Shown here: positions 1-13,400 of the stretch, piece after piece | How the letters are laid out: each line of letters opens with the position of its first letter | Numbering within the stretch: position 1 is the first letter of the stretch | Source of the DNA: Lates calcarifer | Lineage: Eukaryota; Chordata; Actinopteri; Centropomidae | DNA: 64,000 nt | Assembly: GCF_001640805.2 (NCBI RefSeq) | Contig: NC_066856.1 | Location: 16,529,087-16,593,086 of the forward strand | Reading direction: 5' to 3' | The notes under the pieces: model-generated | Told to the model about the DNA's origin: nothing | The model's database searches: none | Seen by the model: the letters and a program-made list of their open reading frames with translations, nothing else | Translations under genes and position numbers: made by a program

Positions 1-3000
1 ACAGACCCATCTGTACCACGCTGGTGTGCTTTGGCACCTGCTCGTCCACCTCTTCAACTACGATTACACTCTGGAGGAGAGCGGTGTGCAGGCCAGCCAG
101 GACACAAACCAGCAGGAGGTTGCAAACAGCTTGGCCAAGCTCAGCCTGGTGGCTCTCAGCCGTCTGGGAGGCTATGTTCAGACGCCACACACCCCAGAGG
201 GTAATAATCCTGTTTCAGAGACCAATGGAATTGAGGGCACACCTCCTGAGAACCCCACCATCCGCAAGAGCTTAGCAGCCATGTTAACACCATACATCTC
301 AAGGAAGCTGGGAACAGGATCTCCTGCTGAGGTCAGTTAAACGTGTGAAAGAGAAGGGGTGTCACAAAGCATTTACTTACATAGACAGCCACAACAGACT
401 GAGTTCTACATCCTTTTATACTGCATTTAGGTCTTGAAGCTCCTGAATAGTAACTCAGAGAACCCGTACCTGATCTGGAACAACGGAACACGAGCCGAGC
501 TGCTGGAGTTCCTGGAGGGTCAACAGGAGGGAAACATCAAGAGGGTAGGAAAGACTTGTATCCTTTTTTCCAAACTTAATTTATTTAATCTCCAAACAAG
601 TAATATGAAACAATTGGTTTAATGAACTTCAGTTTAGATGTCGAATAAATGTGAACAAGAACAGATAAAAAATAAAGGAGAAAAGAGTTATTAAGCATCC
701 TCTCTCTGGTCTCTTCACAGGGAGAAAACGATAAAAGCTTTGGTGCAGAGTTTGTGTTCAGTGATCACAGCAAAGAGCTGATAGTTGGGGAGATATTTGT
801 GCGGGTCTACAATGAGCAGCCATCTTTTCCACTTGAGGTGAGTAAAACAACCATATTTGATCTGTGACTCCATTCTTATGGGATTTTCCCAAGCTATAAT
901 GTTGTTTTACCATCTCTGTTTTTAGTATCCCAAAGCATTTGCAGCCAGTCTGCTGGACTATGTAGGATCCCAGGCCCAGTACCTCCACACTCTACTGGCT
1001 ATGAGTCAGAGTAACAAGGTGGAGTCCCAACAGCACGCTGAGAGGCTCCGCTTTGCTGAGATGGCTTTAGAGGCTCTTCGCAATGTCATCAAGAACAACC
1101 CTGGTGAGATATAACATTTCCTCTAGTTCTTGATGCAGTCAAAAGGTCGATGTACGCAACATGTTGCTTTTCTAAACACTGTTTGTATAATTTCAGGTTC
1201 AGAGTCCGAGTGCATCGGTCACTTCAAGCTGCTCTTCTCTTTGTTGCGGGTTCATGGAGCTGGCAGAGTGCAGCAGTTGGTGCTGGAGGTACAGCTAAAC
1301 ATCATAATGATCTCATAAATTAACATCTTTGATTCCTAAAGTCCCTACATTTCAATCGTACTGGTTTCTTCTGCAGGTCGTGAATACAGTGACATCGAAC
1401 CAAGAATGTGTGAGCAACATTGCTGAGTCTCTGGTGTTGTCCAACCTTCTGTTGTTGCTGCACTCGCTCCCCTCCAGTAAGAAGAGACACAAAACACAAC
1501 TCCCTGTCCTATGATTGGTATTTCTTCTTTTTCTATACTCAATCTAGTCTAGTGTCTTTGGACTAAAACACTTCTTTGCATCCTTTAGGCAGGCAAATGG
1601 TGTTGGAAACCCTGTATGCACTGACTTCTAACACAAAGATAGTCAAAGAGGCGATGGCCAAAGGTCAGTGTAATTTTACGATTTATCTGCTCCATATTTA
1701 AGTGAAATTTGAATGTTCAGATGATCATGTTATTCTGTTTGCCACCCAGGTGCCCTGATATACTTGCTGGACCTCTTCTGTAACTGCACACACCCCCAGG
1801 TTCGCACACAGACTGCAGAGCTCTTCTCCAAAATGACCTCAGACAAGCTGGTTGGGCCAAAGGTCAGTCCGAACAGAGAAAAAGAATAAATTAAAAAACA
1901 GACTATTCATACATCAGAGTGCACTGTTGTGTAGCCGTATCTGCCTGATCATTTTCATCATTTACTCTCCACCAGGTGCGTCTGACTCTGATGCGTTTCC
2001 TTCCTGGTGTGTTCATGGACGCCATGCGAGACAACGCAGAGGCAGCAGTGCACATATTCGAGGGAACACACGAAAACCCTGAACTCATCTGGAACGACAG
2101 CTCAAGGGAGAAAGTGTCCACCACTGTCCGGGAGATGATGCTTGAGTATGATATAAATAATTTAATAATAATAATATTTTGCTGATAGCCACTTGAGTTG
2201 GTTTGAAATAGATAAGAATTCTAGTTTTCTCATATAATACAACTAATTACTTTAAATCTTTGTCAGGCACTTTAAACAGCAGAAGGATAATCCTGATGTG
2301 AACTGGAAAGTAAGTGCAAAAATGCATTGTTGCATTATAACAGTAGTTTGTTGTGTGCATGATTTAATGTGACAATAAATTCTTGGTTTGTGTGCACAGT
2401 TGCCTGAGGACTTCACAGTGGCTTATGGAGCAGGACAGGGTGAACTTGAAGTTGGTGGAGTCTTCTTGCGTATCTTCATTGCTCAGCCAGGCTGGGTTCT
2501 GCGCAAGCCTCGCGAGTTCCTGGTGTCTCTCCTGGAGACTCTGACTGAGCTGTTGGAGAAGAACAACCCCAATGTGAGCAGTTTCACTGAGAAATGGAAA
2601 CAAAGTACCTTATCTTTTACTGTTTACTTACAGCTCTTACTATGGTCTACAGGGTGAGGCCCTGGAGACGGTTACCACGGCAGCAGTATGTCTGTTCAGC
2701 ACACAGAGCGGGCTGGCTGACCAGGTCCCTCCTCTGGGTCACCTGCCTCGCATCCTGGCGGCGCTTAACCACAAGAACAACGCCATACCCAAGAGCTCCA
2801 TCCGCCTCATCCACGTGCTATCAGACAATGAGGTGAGGGGTAAAAGTATATAGATAACAGTAAAACTTTATTTTACAGATCACATATTTTCTAGCTAATT
2901 TCTCTGACAGTTTCTCACAGTTTCCTAAAAGCTGGTATTAAGCTGTCAGTTACAGGGATATTTAAAAAAATAAAATCCCAGGTTTCATTTTCACCTTCTT

Positions 3001-4665
3001 ACAACATGATACATCAACTAGAGCTGTTTTGTTGTGTGTAGCTGTGTGTACGCTCCATGGCTTCTCTGGAAACTATTGGTCCACTAATGGCTGGGATGAA
3101 AGTTCGGGCAGACATGGCTGGATTGGCTTGTGAAGCTCTCAATCGCATGTTCCAGAAGGAGCAGACAGAACTGGTAGCTCAGGTAAAAATGTCACCATTG
3201 TTGTATTTTCCTACACCATGTTTGATGGCCTTGCAGCCTAACTAATACTGCATGTTGTCAACAAACTGAACAGGCTCTAAGAGTGGAGCTGGTTCCGTAC
3301 CTCCTGAGGTTACTGGAAGGAATTGGCCTGGAGACATTAGACAACCCCTCAGCTACCAAGGCCCAGATAGTAAAGGCTCTCAAGTCCATGACTCGCAGTC
3401 TGCAGTATGGTGAACAGGTATGAAAGAATTATCAATCAAAACCCTTGAATGATCAGTACTGTTGTTAATTTTGTTACATTGTGTGGGTTAATCATCTCAG
3501 TTGAAAATCTGTGCTGATCACTGCTTCACAGGTGAATGAAATTCTTGCGAGGTCCTCAGTGTGGAGTGCATTCAAAGACCAGAAACATGATCTGTTCATC
3601 TCAGAGTCTCAGACTGCAGGCTACCTGACAGGTAAATTTCTATGAACTTCACCTACTATTTAACACTACTGACAGTTTCTTAACAAGCAAAGCCTTTGGC
3701 ATATTTTCTGAGTGCTTCCAAGGTAAGTTTTATGTGTCTTTCTCTGAGCTGTTGTTCAATCTTATCGCTTTGCTTGATTCTAAAAACCACCTTGTGGCTG
3801 ACTCCTCACTTGTGCTTAAACCCAGCAACCCTTTTTCTCTCCACGTCCTATAACTTCCTGGCTCTGCTCTTCCCTTCCTCGTTGTCCTCCATATTTCCTC
3901 CTCAGGGGTATCCACTCCTTCTCTCCTGGCCGCCAGCAGCCCACTGCGAGGTGGGCTCTAGACTCCTGAGTTGGGCCCTCACAGCCCTCCTCTCTCTTGC
4001 TCTGATGCAGGTAGACTTGACCTCACTCCTAATGATCATTCCTTGCCTCTTAACCGCCATCTTTGACCCCCTCCACTTAATTTTTCCATTTCCACCTTTC
4101 CATCTTTACAGCGCTGGGAACATTGTCATACCACCTTCATCAACCAAATCTCTGTCACACTCCAGTTTCAGGAAATAACAAAAATGCAATTGAAAGTTGA
4201 AAATTAGGGCTTGGCCTTGACTTTTAGGCATGAATGTGATTACTGTCCCATGTGATATGATATTTGGGAAAGGCCAAGGAATCTGTAGGGCAATAAAAGA
4301 GTATTGTTTTCAATTTCAAAACAAAAGTTGAAGAAATAAAAAATGGTGGCATTATGTCGCCAGCAATGGGCAAAAAAAGAAAACTTTAAAACCACAATTA
4401 TTGGGCCAAGGTAGGAACATTGCAGTCACTGTAGTGATCATCCCTCCATACATCCAGTAGCTGATGTCCTGTAGTTTAGTACATCACTGTAACTCACCAT
4501 TAGTGCTCCAGATAACCTCATAAGTCACACCTGCACTGTATCTTATCTGCCTCTCTGTCACCTGTAGGTCCGGGAGTAGCAGGTTACCTTACAGCAGGAA
4601 CTGGCACCACAGTAATGCCCAGCGTCCCACCCCCCGTGGACAACGACATCGGAGACCAAGGCTGA
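1..4665 (+). CDS. dnajc13: DNAJC13 / RME-8, C-terminal part (16 exons, 5' truncated by window)
   Basis: DnaJ homolog subfamily C member 13 is a large peripheral protein of early endosomes. It recruits Hsc70 and works with the WASH complex and retromer in endosomal sorting. The visible exons are 1(or 5)-331, 431-544, 721-837, 926-1103, 1197-1288, 1377-1476, 1589-1663, 1750-1862, 1976-2145, 2267-2309, 2400-2573, 2653-2832, 3042-3182, 3274-3417, 3532-3631 and 4568-4665. All have GT/AG borders and compatible phases, and together they give about 722 residues ending in a TGA at 4663-4665. Two IWN repeats typical of RME-8 are readable: [11 protein letters not shown] (about 461-500) and [11 protein letters not shown] (about 2077-2105). 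The tail [12 protein letters not shown] matches the vertebrate C-terminus. The J domain and N-terminal PH-like region are upstream. No frameshift is seen. The first bases (acag) could be an acceptor, so the true start of the first exon is uncertain. Confidence 0.96.
3906..3950 (+). other. dnajc13: Candidate in-frame 45-nt cassette exon in the last dnajc13 intron
   Basis: Inside the 936-bp last intron, a pyrimidine-rich tract ends in TTCCTCCTCAG and is followed by 45 nt that finish at GAG|GTGGGC. The segment has the same phase (1-1) as the intron it sits in. Inclusion would insert [16 protein letters not shown] between YLTG and PGVAGYL without a stop or frame change. The splice signals and coding potential are seen in the sequence; its use in mRNA is inferred. 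The rest of the intron shows nothing else coding. Confidence 0.4.
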
Positions 4666-5715
4666 GGGACACACACACAGTCACGCTCAGGCACCCAGAC
4701 TGCCCTGCAGCTTCACAGCTGCAGCTCAGAGAGGGACTGTCCAGTTCCCCAGACGAGGGGACGGGGAGAGAGAGGAAGACAGGAAGAGAACGGGCCGTCA
4801 TCAACTGTCACCAAAATCTCTCCGACACCTCCTCCAGTATCACTCTCCTCTCCCCTTAACAAATGGCACTCAAGTCTTCATAAACACTTTGAAATTGTTT
4901 TAACGGATGACCACATTTGTTTTGTTTCTGAGCTACTTTTCTTGTTTCTTCCAACAACACAAAAGAGTTTACTTTTTGTATGGATATATTTTTTACTCTA
5001 GATCTTTTTTTTCATGAGAAAGACATTGGAGGACTGAGGCTTATTATAGGAATATTGTCTCTTCTCCATGATCTTATTCCTCTTTGTCATATCCCAGTTG
5101 GCTGCATTTACCCCGAAATCCTGAGGGTGGCCTCATTTGTGACTCATCTGTGCAGAGGACCCATCCACCTCCTACATTAATTTGTCATTTACTACTCTAT
5201 ATAATGGATTCTCACTTGGAAAAGAAAAAAATGTTAAAAAATGAAATCAGAAAATGGATGTGTATGATTTCTCTGCCCTGTTTCCTGATAAGAAAATGTC
5301 ACATGAACCCTCACACTGATGCTGCCCTCTTGTCTGGTTTGGTTGACACAGATCTGCTCTCATAATGTCCAGCCTCTTATTCCTAAACTCTTACTTCATA
5401 CTTCATTCTGCTTTCTCTTTGAAGACTTCTCTTTATGCCTCACATTTTTAAAGTAATTCTCCTTCTCCCCCAGAATGCAAAAAGCACTAGAATATTTATA
5501 AGTGAATAATAACCACCGGAAATGAGCTTCTGCTAAGATGTGACGAATGACGTTGACTCTTGATTATGAATCTATGTGAAAGACTAGTGCAATTTGTGAA
5601 ATGTTCAATGTAATATTACGTATATAAACTTTCTATATTGAATGTACATTAAAAAAAATAAATCAGTCGCACTTGTACATAAAATTTTAAGAATAAAAGG
5701 GAATCCACAGTGTTG
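4666..5715 (+). other. dnajc13: dnajc13 3'UTR
   Basis: About 1 kb of non-coding, increasingly AT-rich sequence runs from the stop codon to two closely spaced AATAAA signals. No conserved ORF is visible. The end is placed 15-20 bases after the second signal; the exact cleavage site is inferred. Confidence 0.75.
5657..5697 (+). terminator. dnajc13: dnajc13 polyadenylation signals
   Basis: Canonical AATAAA hexamers stand at 5657-5662 and 5692-5697, about 1 kb after the stop codon. Either could direct cleavage. A T-rich stretch follows (5715-5740), as expected downstream of a cleavage site. Confidence 0.7.
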
Positions 5716-6730
5716 TTCTTTTGTATTTACATTTTTGTTGCTGAAGTAACAGATTTTAACAGTTTAAACTGTTTATCGTCCAAACAAGTAGAGACTCAAA
5801 ATTATTCTGTCTTTGCCAAAGAAGAAAATTAACGCATGTATTTTTGAGTGATGTAAATTAAGTTTTGTTTGGAATATTCATGCTGAGCCAAGTTATCACA
5901 TCATAATCATCATCATTTACTATGTACCTGCAAGTCTAAAACATGGCTGTCACAGAGTATTTTTTCTATTAAGTTTAAGGTTTTACTGAATTTTAGCATT
6001 TTAGCAACTCAGTAAATATACATTTTTACTACTAAAATCGAATAAATCCTTAGAAGTACGTAGAATACTTAGAAGTATTTTAATTTTATTCCTGACAGTA
6101 CAGACAAGGTCTTCAGACAATAGTGAACTTAATAAATGAACAGCTTTAGGGATATTTTTAGTGTTTGAACATAATTTGGAGTCATGACCCAGTATCTTGG
6201 TTATAGTCTTTCAACTCGACATAGAATTTGCTCACAGACTTCACTGAATTGAACCTGCAGGCTACTGAAAATAAAAATTGCGTTTACAAGGGGTTTAACT
6301 TCAAGAAAGAAAATAATGGGTTGCATGGATGATCTTGTAAATAATCTTTCATATGAAGTAGACACATTTGAAAGATAGTTTAGAAATGTATACACTAAAA
6401 AAAAAACACTGAACGTATGATAAACTTGCAGAGTCAGTTATGCTGTTATACAAATATTTTGTATTTTTCTGTGGCATCTGTTCTCTCATATAAATGCTAC
6501 CAGTAAGATTTCTGGTTAAAGGGATCACTATCACAATCAATTATTTGCAAAATTATTCTTCAAACAGTAGGTTTTCTAGGCTCTTGATTTCTGTGGGAAT
6601 ATTATTTTTCCTTTATTCATTGACAGCATCATACAGAAAATTCCACAACAGTATACTTATGTTTCTTTAGTTCTGGTGAATTTTCATTATATTACTGGTA
6701 TATGGAAAGTTTTGTTGTGCTGTGTGCTGC
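5716..6730. other. Intergenic spacer dnajc13 - topbp1
   Basis: About 1 kb of AT-rich sequence separates the dnajc13 polyadenylation signals from the topbp1 promoter. Short open frames on the minus strand (6201-6540) lack homology, splice signals or codon bias. I see no gene or clear repeat here. Confidence 0.6.
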
Positions 6731-6734
6731 GGAA

Positions 6735-6830
6735 CCTTTTCACTCTGGGGTCCGAGTCCTTACGATCGGATTAGAGGTGAACACCGGAAATTACGCCAAA
6801 GGCGCGAATAATATCAACAAAGAGTGCTTT
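6735..6830 (+). promoter_or_regulatory. topbp1: Probable topbp1 promoter with ETS and E2F-like sites
   Basis: A small CG-containing island in AT-rich surroundings precedes the topbp1 5' leader. It contains an ETS-type core CCGGAA at 6784-6789 and GGCGCGAA at 6801-6808, whose reverse complement TTCGCGCC resembles an E2F site. No TATA box is obvious. TOPBP1 is known to be induced by E2F in mammals, so an E2F element fits, but the assignment rests on short motifs only. Confidence 0.5.
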
Positions 6831-7442
6831 TCAAGTTTGCTAAACTATCATCATTAAATTGTTTAAATAATTAATTAATTTCGTCAGTACAGTGGAGACT
6901 AGTAACCGTCCGTTTATGACAATGTGAAACCTAATGTTTTAAAAGCATAATTAACGTTAACGCTAATTTGTATCTGCTTGTTTGAATGTTAGCTAACCGG
7001 TTACATGGTTCCTGTCAAAGAGGTTAGCGCAGGTTCTGTCTAAAACTGACAGCAGTGTTAGATGTTGTATTTCGATGAGTTTCTTGTTGAGAAGCTATAG
7101 TAACTTTAAGATAGTCTCCCATGCCTAGTTAAGTTTGGTCTGATTAGAGTATAGACTTACATTTACATACATTTATTGTCAGTCCACCAAGAGGAGGTAA
7201 GTACCCATCATCCTTTAGCTAATGTTAACGTTAAGGACTGTTTTACTGTTAACTAGTAGTTGGTTAATAGTATTTGTATAACGCTGTCCCAGTGTATAGA
7301 CAGTTTCTTATTTGCTAGCTGAAATGTAAAATGCAGCTTTACAAAGAGAGAAGATCATTGTTGTCAATCCAGAGGCTACTGCTAAGGTCAGCCAGTGTCA
7401 CTATAATAAAGGTCTTTACACTGGTATTTCTGCAGGATAACC
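6830..7442 (+). other. topbp1: topbp1 5' leader (non-coding exon plus start of coding exon 1)
   Basis: A strong donor GAGGAG|GTAAGTACC ends a probable non-coding exon at 7196. The acceptor TTTCTGCAG|GATAACC at 7435/7436 opens the first coding exon, 7 nt before the ATG. The transcription start is not determinable from sequence; 6830 is a guess placed after the promoter motifs. Confidence 0.5.
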
Positions 7443-10400
7443 ATGTCCAAAGGAGACAAGGAAGGCTTCATTGTGAAGTTTGTGGAAAGTAAAGGACAAA
7501 AAACAGAATATGCTGTCAAGGCTTATGAGGTAACCCCCACAATATGGCTCTGTTGTCGTTTACTTGTTTTGCCATCGCCTTACTGTCTCTTTGTTTGCAG
7601 TTGATGATAATATTTGTCATTTGTTTGTATACAGGCCATTTTGGAGCTGCAGTCTGAGAAACACTTGAAGACTGTCGATGAGGATGCAGTTTTACAGATG
7701 GACCATAAGGACAAGTCTCTTTTTGTGTTCAGCAGCTTCACCTCTCCAGCCTTTCTGCACTGCAAGAAGGTCTAACTGCTTCATCAAAACCTAGATCCGG
7801 AATTTCACAGGAATTACTGAAACGCTATAATGGAAATTAACTCCTCTCTTTCTCACTTTGTTATTTGTCGTGTAGCTTGGCTGCCGAGTCGTGAGTCCAC
7901 TGGTGGTATTGTACTGCCTGCAGCAGCAGCGTTGTGTCCCCAAAGCAGAGAAGCCCGTCTATAACATGGCCATGGCTGACGTCACTATTTCTTGCACCAG
8001 CCTGGAGAAAGCAACACGGGTTAGCTCACTGCAGCTGATAGTAGACTGTAGCTCTTTTGGGGCTGCTGATGAAGTCAACAAAGTGTCTTCTAAAGCATCC
8101 CATGTGTCTGAAGGTCTGACTCTTTCTACAGGCAGAGGTGATGGACCTGGTGCAACTCATGGGGGGACGGGTCTATCTTGACCTAAATGTATCCGTCACG
8201 CACCTGATAGCAGGAGAGGTTGGCAGCAAGAAATACCTGGTGGCTGCCAGCCTGGGTAAACCCATCCTGCTACCCACATGGGTCAAAGCCTGCTGGGAGA
8301 AATCTCAGGACAGGTACACATGGAAAACTATTATTTTTTTATCCATATATTGTGTCCATAGCTGTGAAATTACATTATGGCCATTGAAATATGAAAAATG
8401 TATTTTTAAAAATGAGTCTTCTTTCTACCTTCCTTTCAGTCTTTTCAGGTATACAGATCTACCCATTGAAGACTATCTGTGTCCTGTGTTGCGTGGCTGT
8501 ACTGTGTGTGTGACTGGCCTCTCTAGCACAGAGCGCAAAGAAGTGCAGCGGCTCTGTGAGCAGCATGGAGCCAACTACACTGGTCAGCTCAAAATGAATG
8601 AGTGTACACACCTCATCGTTAGTGAACCAACAGGTAAAACACCAGTAGTTTAAGCACAATGGCCATGTTTTTCAGATTAAAAACTTTTGTAAGAGTCAGC
8701 TCCTGAGAGAAATCTAGAAATTTTAGTTTGCATAGTTAGTATTTATTAAATTGAAAAATAAGTAAAATAAATAGTTCTGCTGGTAATAATTTTATAAAAC
8801 CTCTTGACAGATATTAACTTATCACACACAAAAAAATTTAAAATCATTCTAGCTGTGATATCAGTGATATCAGTTTGATTCTGAGTATTTGTATTCGGTT
8901 GCAGGTCAGAAGTACGAGTGTGCTCGGAAGTGGAACGTGTATTGTGTGTCTTTGCACTGGCTGTTTGACAGCATAGAGAAGGGCTTTTGTCAGGATGAGA
9001 GCAGGTACACTGTGGAGCGCAATGCATCGAAGACCACTCGACCGCACACATCTACCCCTACAGGCACCAGCAAGAAGGAGGGTGAGTCATGGATAGATGG
9101 GTTCTTGTTTGTTGTTTACTATATTTGAGAATATTCTGCTAATGTTTCTGATTTGTATTTGATTTATTTTCTTTTATTCTAGAGGGTCCATCTCTGTTGG
9201 GCTTGAGCCACATCTCTGTCAATGCTAGCATGACAATAAATGACACAGCCCTCACCAATGGCACCATCAGCCGCCTGGAGGCTCCAGACCCTATAGATAG
9301 CCTGGACCTCACCACCTGTCCAGCTGATGATATACTGGATGGCTGCAAGGTGAGTAAAATGTTCCTTTTCACACCCTACTCTCCAATCTTGACGTGGAAA
9401 TTTCTTGATTGACTGAATGAATGATAAATCTGAGGCTGTATTTAACATGTTAAATGTCCTGCAGCTATATCTGTGTGGCCTCCCAGGGAAGAAACTGGAG
9501 AAGCTGCGGCGTCTTGTGAACGCTGCAGGAGGTCTGCGCTTCAACCAGCCCAGCGAGGAGCTCACACATGTGGTCATGGGAGAGCTGGATCCGGACCTCA
9601 AGAACTTTGTCTTTAAAGTGACTCATAGGTCTGAACTACAGAATACTACTCTTGATAATATTTATTTCCTCCTCAGTTATGACTTGATATAGATATAAGT
9701 ATAGCCTACACTGACTGAAGTTCCATTTAGGTGTCTTTGTGGAACATTTGGTTTGCAACATGATAACTAGATATCTGAGATGTTACTGATGTTACATCTG
9801 TGTTTTTGCTTCCCCAGGCCCCATGTAGTGACAGTGCAGTGGCTGCTGGACAGTTTCACCAAAGGCAGTTTACTCCCAGAATCAGGCTACTTCCACCCTG
9901 ACTGTCCGCCCCCAGCTGTGGCCTCTGTTTCTGTGTCGGCCCGTCATACTTCCCCCTCCAGACCCTCACTTGGTCCCCCTGCGGCCAGTCCTAGCACTCC
10001 CCGGCAAAAGAGAGCAGAAGAGGATCTGCTTTCACAGTACGTGGATGATGACCCAACAGTAGGTGTGTATCTGTTACTGAGGGGTTTATTGGTTGTTACG
10101 TGTAATTATACACCATTAAGTGAAGTTTGTTGGTTATATCTTATTGATCATTTTTCCTCCAGTTGACATGCCACCACCAGCAACAGAGAGCAACAGCAGG
10201 AGGTCAGTGAGTACAGTTGCAGAGGCTCTGCCTGAACCCTGGGCACCAAACCAGACCAGAGGACTAGAGCAGGACTCAACCCTGCAGGAGGCCAGCGAGG
10301 CAGGGCTTTTTGTCGGGAAATGTTTCCTTCTTGTGGGCTTTGGCACTGAGGCAGAAACCCAGCTCTCTCAGCTGGTGACAGAACACGGAGGCAGGGTGCT

Positions 10401-13400
10401 GATGGGTCGTACACGGGTTGTGGCTGACTACGCCGTGGTGCCACTGTTGGGCTGTTCAGTGGAGGCCACAGTGGATGAGGTGGTCACTGATACCTGGCTG
10501 GTAAGATTGTAATAATGTTTATTTTTATGTTAATTTTTTTTGACCAGTGTAGGCAGAACAATGAGGCACTTTTGATTGAATTGCTCAACTGATAAAAATA
10601 ATCAGTTCTGTGTGCCCTGGGAGTACTTTGTAATAGCTAACAGTTATGTGTTGCTCTTGTTAATTTTCAGGCCATGTGTGTGGAGAAGGAGTGTGTTCTG
10701 CCGCTTTCCTCCAACCCTTTGTTCACCCCTGTTCCTGTGTTGGATGGACGTTTACCTCTCAAGGATTGCGTTCTCTCTGTCAGTCAGTTCACTGGAGCAG
10801 AGAGAGAGTCTTTGGTGGAGCTGGCCAAGCACCTTGGAGCCAAGTACAACTATCCACACACAAAAGCGGTTTTACTTTTAATCTACATGGTGTAAACACT
10901 GTTCTGTCATAAATGCACTCTCTGTGCTGCAATTTGTTTACCCTCATGTGGCCTGCCCACTAACTCTAAATATACATCTTCTCTCACACCTGCAGTGTTC
11001 AGGATTACTTTGTGCGCCTGGCCAACCAGAAGAAAGGGATGCTGGCCAGCACTCATCTGGTATTGCAGAGCCCCGAAGGCACAAAATACCAGGCAGCAAA
11101 GAAATGGGGACTTCCTGCTGTCACCATGCGCTGGATACTAGAGTCTGCCAGGACTGGCCAGAGAGCAGAAGAGGAACGATTCCTGGTTGACCTGCCACCT
11201 TCACCAGGTAAGAAATTATTTTGGTAGCTCTGTGTAATTTGGAAAAGCACATAATTAGTTTTATTTGCATGGACTGAATGTATAAAATGATAGACAGTGT
11301 GTTCTGAGAATTACTATTTTCATCTTCCACAGAGAGGGATGAAGAGAGTTTTGTCGGTGGTTCTCAGAAGCCGACCATGCCTCCTCCAGCTCGGATGTCT
11401 CCAGAGATCCCTTTGCTAGGTCTGCAGAGCGGAAAGGCCGTTACCCCGCTGGATTTAGGTCGCTTTCAGAGCAAAGTGTTTCGCTCTGTTTTGGATGAGA
11501 TGAAGCCCAAAGAAGACATCAGCACCCCCAAACAAAACCAGGAGGGTGGAAGAAGAAACCCCCTTCAAAAGGAGCCCTCCTTGCAGCTGGACACTCCCTC
11601 CCGTTTCCTCAGCAGAGACCAGCTCTTCAGGCCCTCTTTTAATGTCAAGGTTGGGACTGACTGAAGGCCACAGAGAACTAGAATTATGACTTTTGCTTGA
11701 GTGTAAAGCAATAAATATGAACCAACATTTGATAGATGGACTGTTTCTATACTTAGGATGCACTTGGAGCTTTGGAGACTCCAGGTGGGAGATCCAAGCC
11801 AGGAGAGAGGGTGGAGACTCCACTGACTGATGTCATCAACAGGAACCTGAAGGTTGCTCTGGCTAATAGCACCCGCAATCAAGTCTCAGATATGCAAGCA
11901 GTCTCAGCTAGCCCCCAGCTTATTAAAACCACTGAGAAGCAGGTAAGCCAAATAGATATAAAAAGTCAAACTAGCACACAGTACAAGAAAGGATTTTTCT
12001 GTACTATGCTAATTTTTGGACCAATTTTGTATGAAAGGCTCCAGAAAAAGAAACTGGTCCCCTGACAGGCGTTGTTATTTGTGTGGGAAAGAAGCTGAGC
12101 AAAATGCAGAGTGAACTAAATGCTATTGCTGCCTCGCTTGGAGCCGACTTCAGGTATTCAACAGGTTTTTGCAAACTCCCCTTATTTCTTATTTTAGAGA
12201 ATATAGATGCAAATAGTAGATATATCTCTTCTTTGACTTGTTTTTAGGTGGGCTTGTGATGATACAGTGACACACTACATCTACCAGGGACGTGTGGGGG
12301 ACAACACCCGGGAATACAGAGGAGTGAAGGAGAGAGGACTGCATGTGGTCTCTCAGTACTGGCTGCAGGCTGTACGTTTCCCACCAGCAGATATAAATAG
12401 AACCCAAACCCCCAGGGAGGCATTTACTGACCATCTGTGTCCTAGTATTCATGCTAAAATTATTGGGTGATCAACAGCAGTTCTTTTTGATTTGGTAATT
12501 AATCAAGAAGAAATATGTCCAACCATTCTCTATAACCATTTATTCTAAATAAAGGTCTAGAGGGAGCTGAAGTCTATCCCACAATGCTTTGGGCAAAAGC
12601 CAAGAAATGTCTCAAACATGACACCACTCTGTAACATGACCAGTTAATATACCCACTAAGGAGCAGTTTAGTCTTAAGTTTACTATATTACTGCTGAATA
12701 AATAAACCCCTCATAAATCACAAAGGAAAGGGTCAGGGCCAAGATTCAAGCCCTGTCTTTCTGAGCCACCATGCAAACCTCATCAAATATTAGGATGTAT
12801 TATATCTTTAAAGGGCTAGTGTGGGATGTAGTGTCATCTAGTGGTGAGGCTGCAAACTGCTGAACTGAAAAACCGTCCCCTCACCCTTTCCTTTCCAAGC
12901 ATGTGGGGAAAAACTACAGTGGCCTTTAGGTAATTTAAAAACACCAAAGGCCTCCTCTAGAGCCAGTGTTTGTACACTCCAAAATATAATGATTCTGAGT
13001 TTCAGGTGATTATACACTAGTGAAAACCAGTAAGTAATAATGAATATTATATTTCATTTCTGACAATAGATTCCTCTAAACTGGTCCTGTAAGCAGGTAG
13101 ATGAAGTGATATTAAGATACTCTTGTTTTAATTTGGGGTTCAACTTTGTGCCTCCTGTTGCTATTCAGTATTCACTTAGCACAGCTCACTAGGGGTAAAT
13201 AATTTTCATCCCATCAACAGCTTTGATATGCTAATTTTGGAGACTGGTGGGAGTTTCAGATATTTTCCCCCTCATAGTTGTTTTATTCGATTAATCTTTG
13301 TGAAAGCTCTAATAAATTTGTGTGCAGATACATGTTGTGCATGCACTAACAGTCAACTGCTGCTGTTTGTGCAGTGTGCTGAGGAGCAGAGGCATGTCCC

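Noticed and set aside
3696..4178. 160-codon open frame in the last dnajc13 intron
   Set aside because: It is leucine/serine rich from pyrimidine-rich intron sequence, starts and ends without regard to splice sites, and has no family features. Only the 45-nt segment inside it, in a different frame, looks splice-competent.
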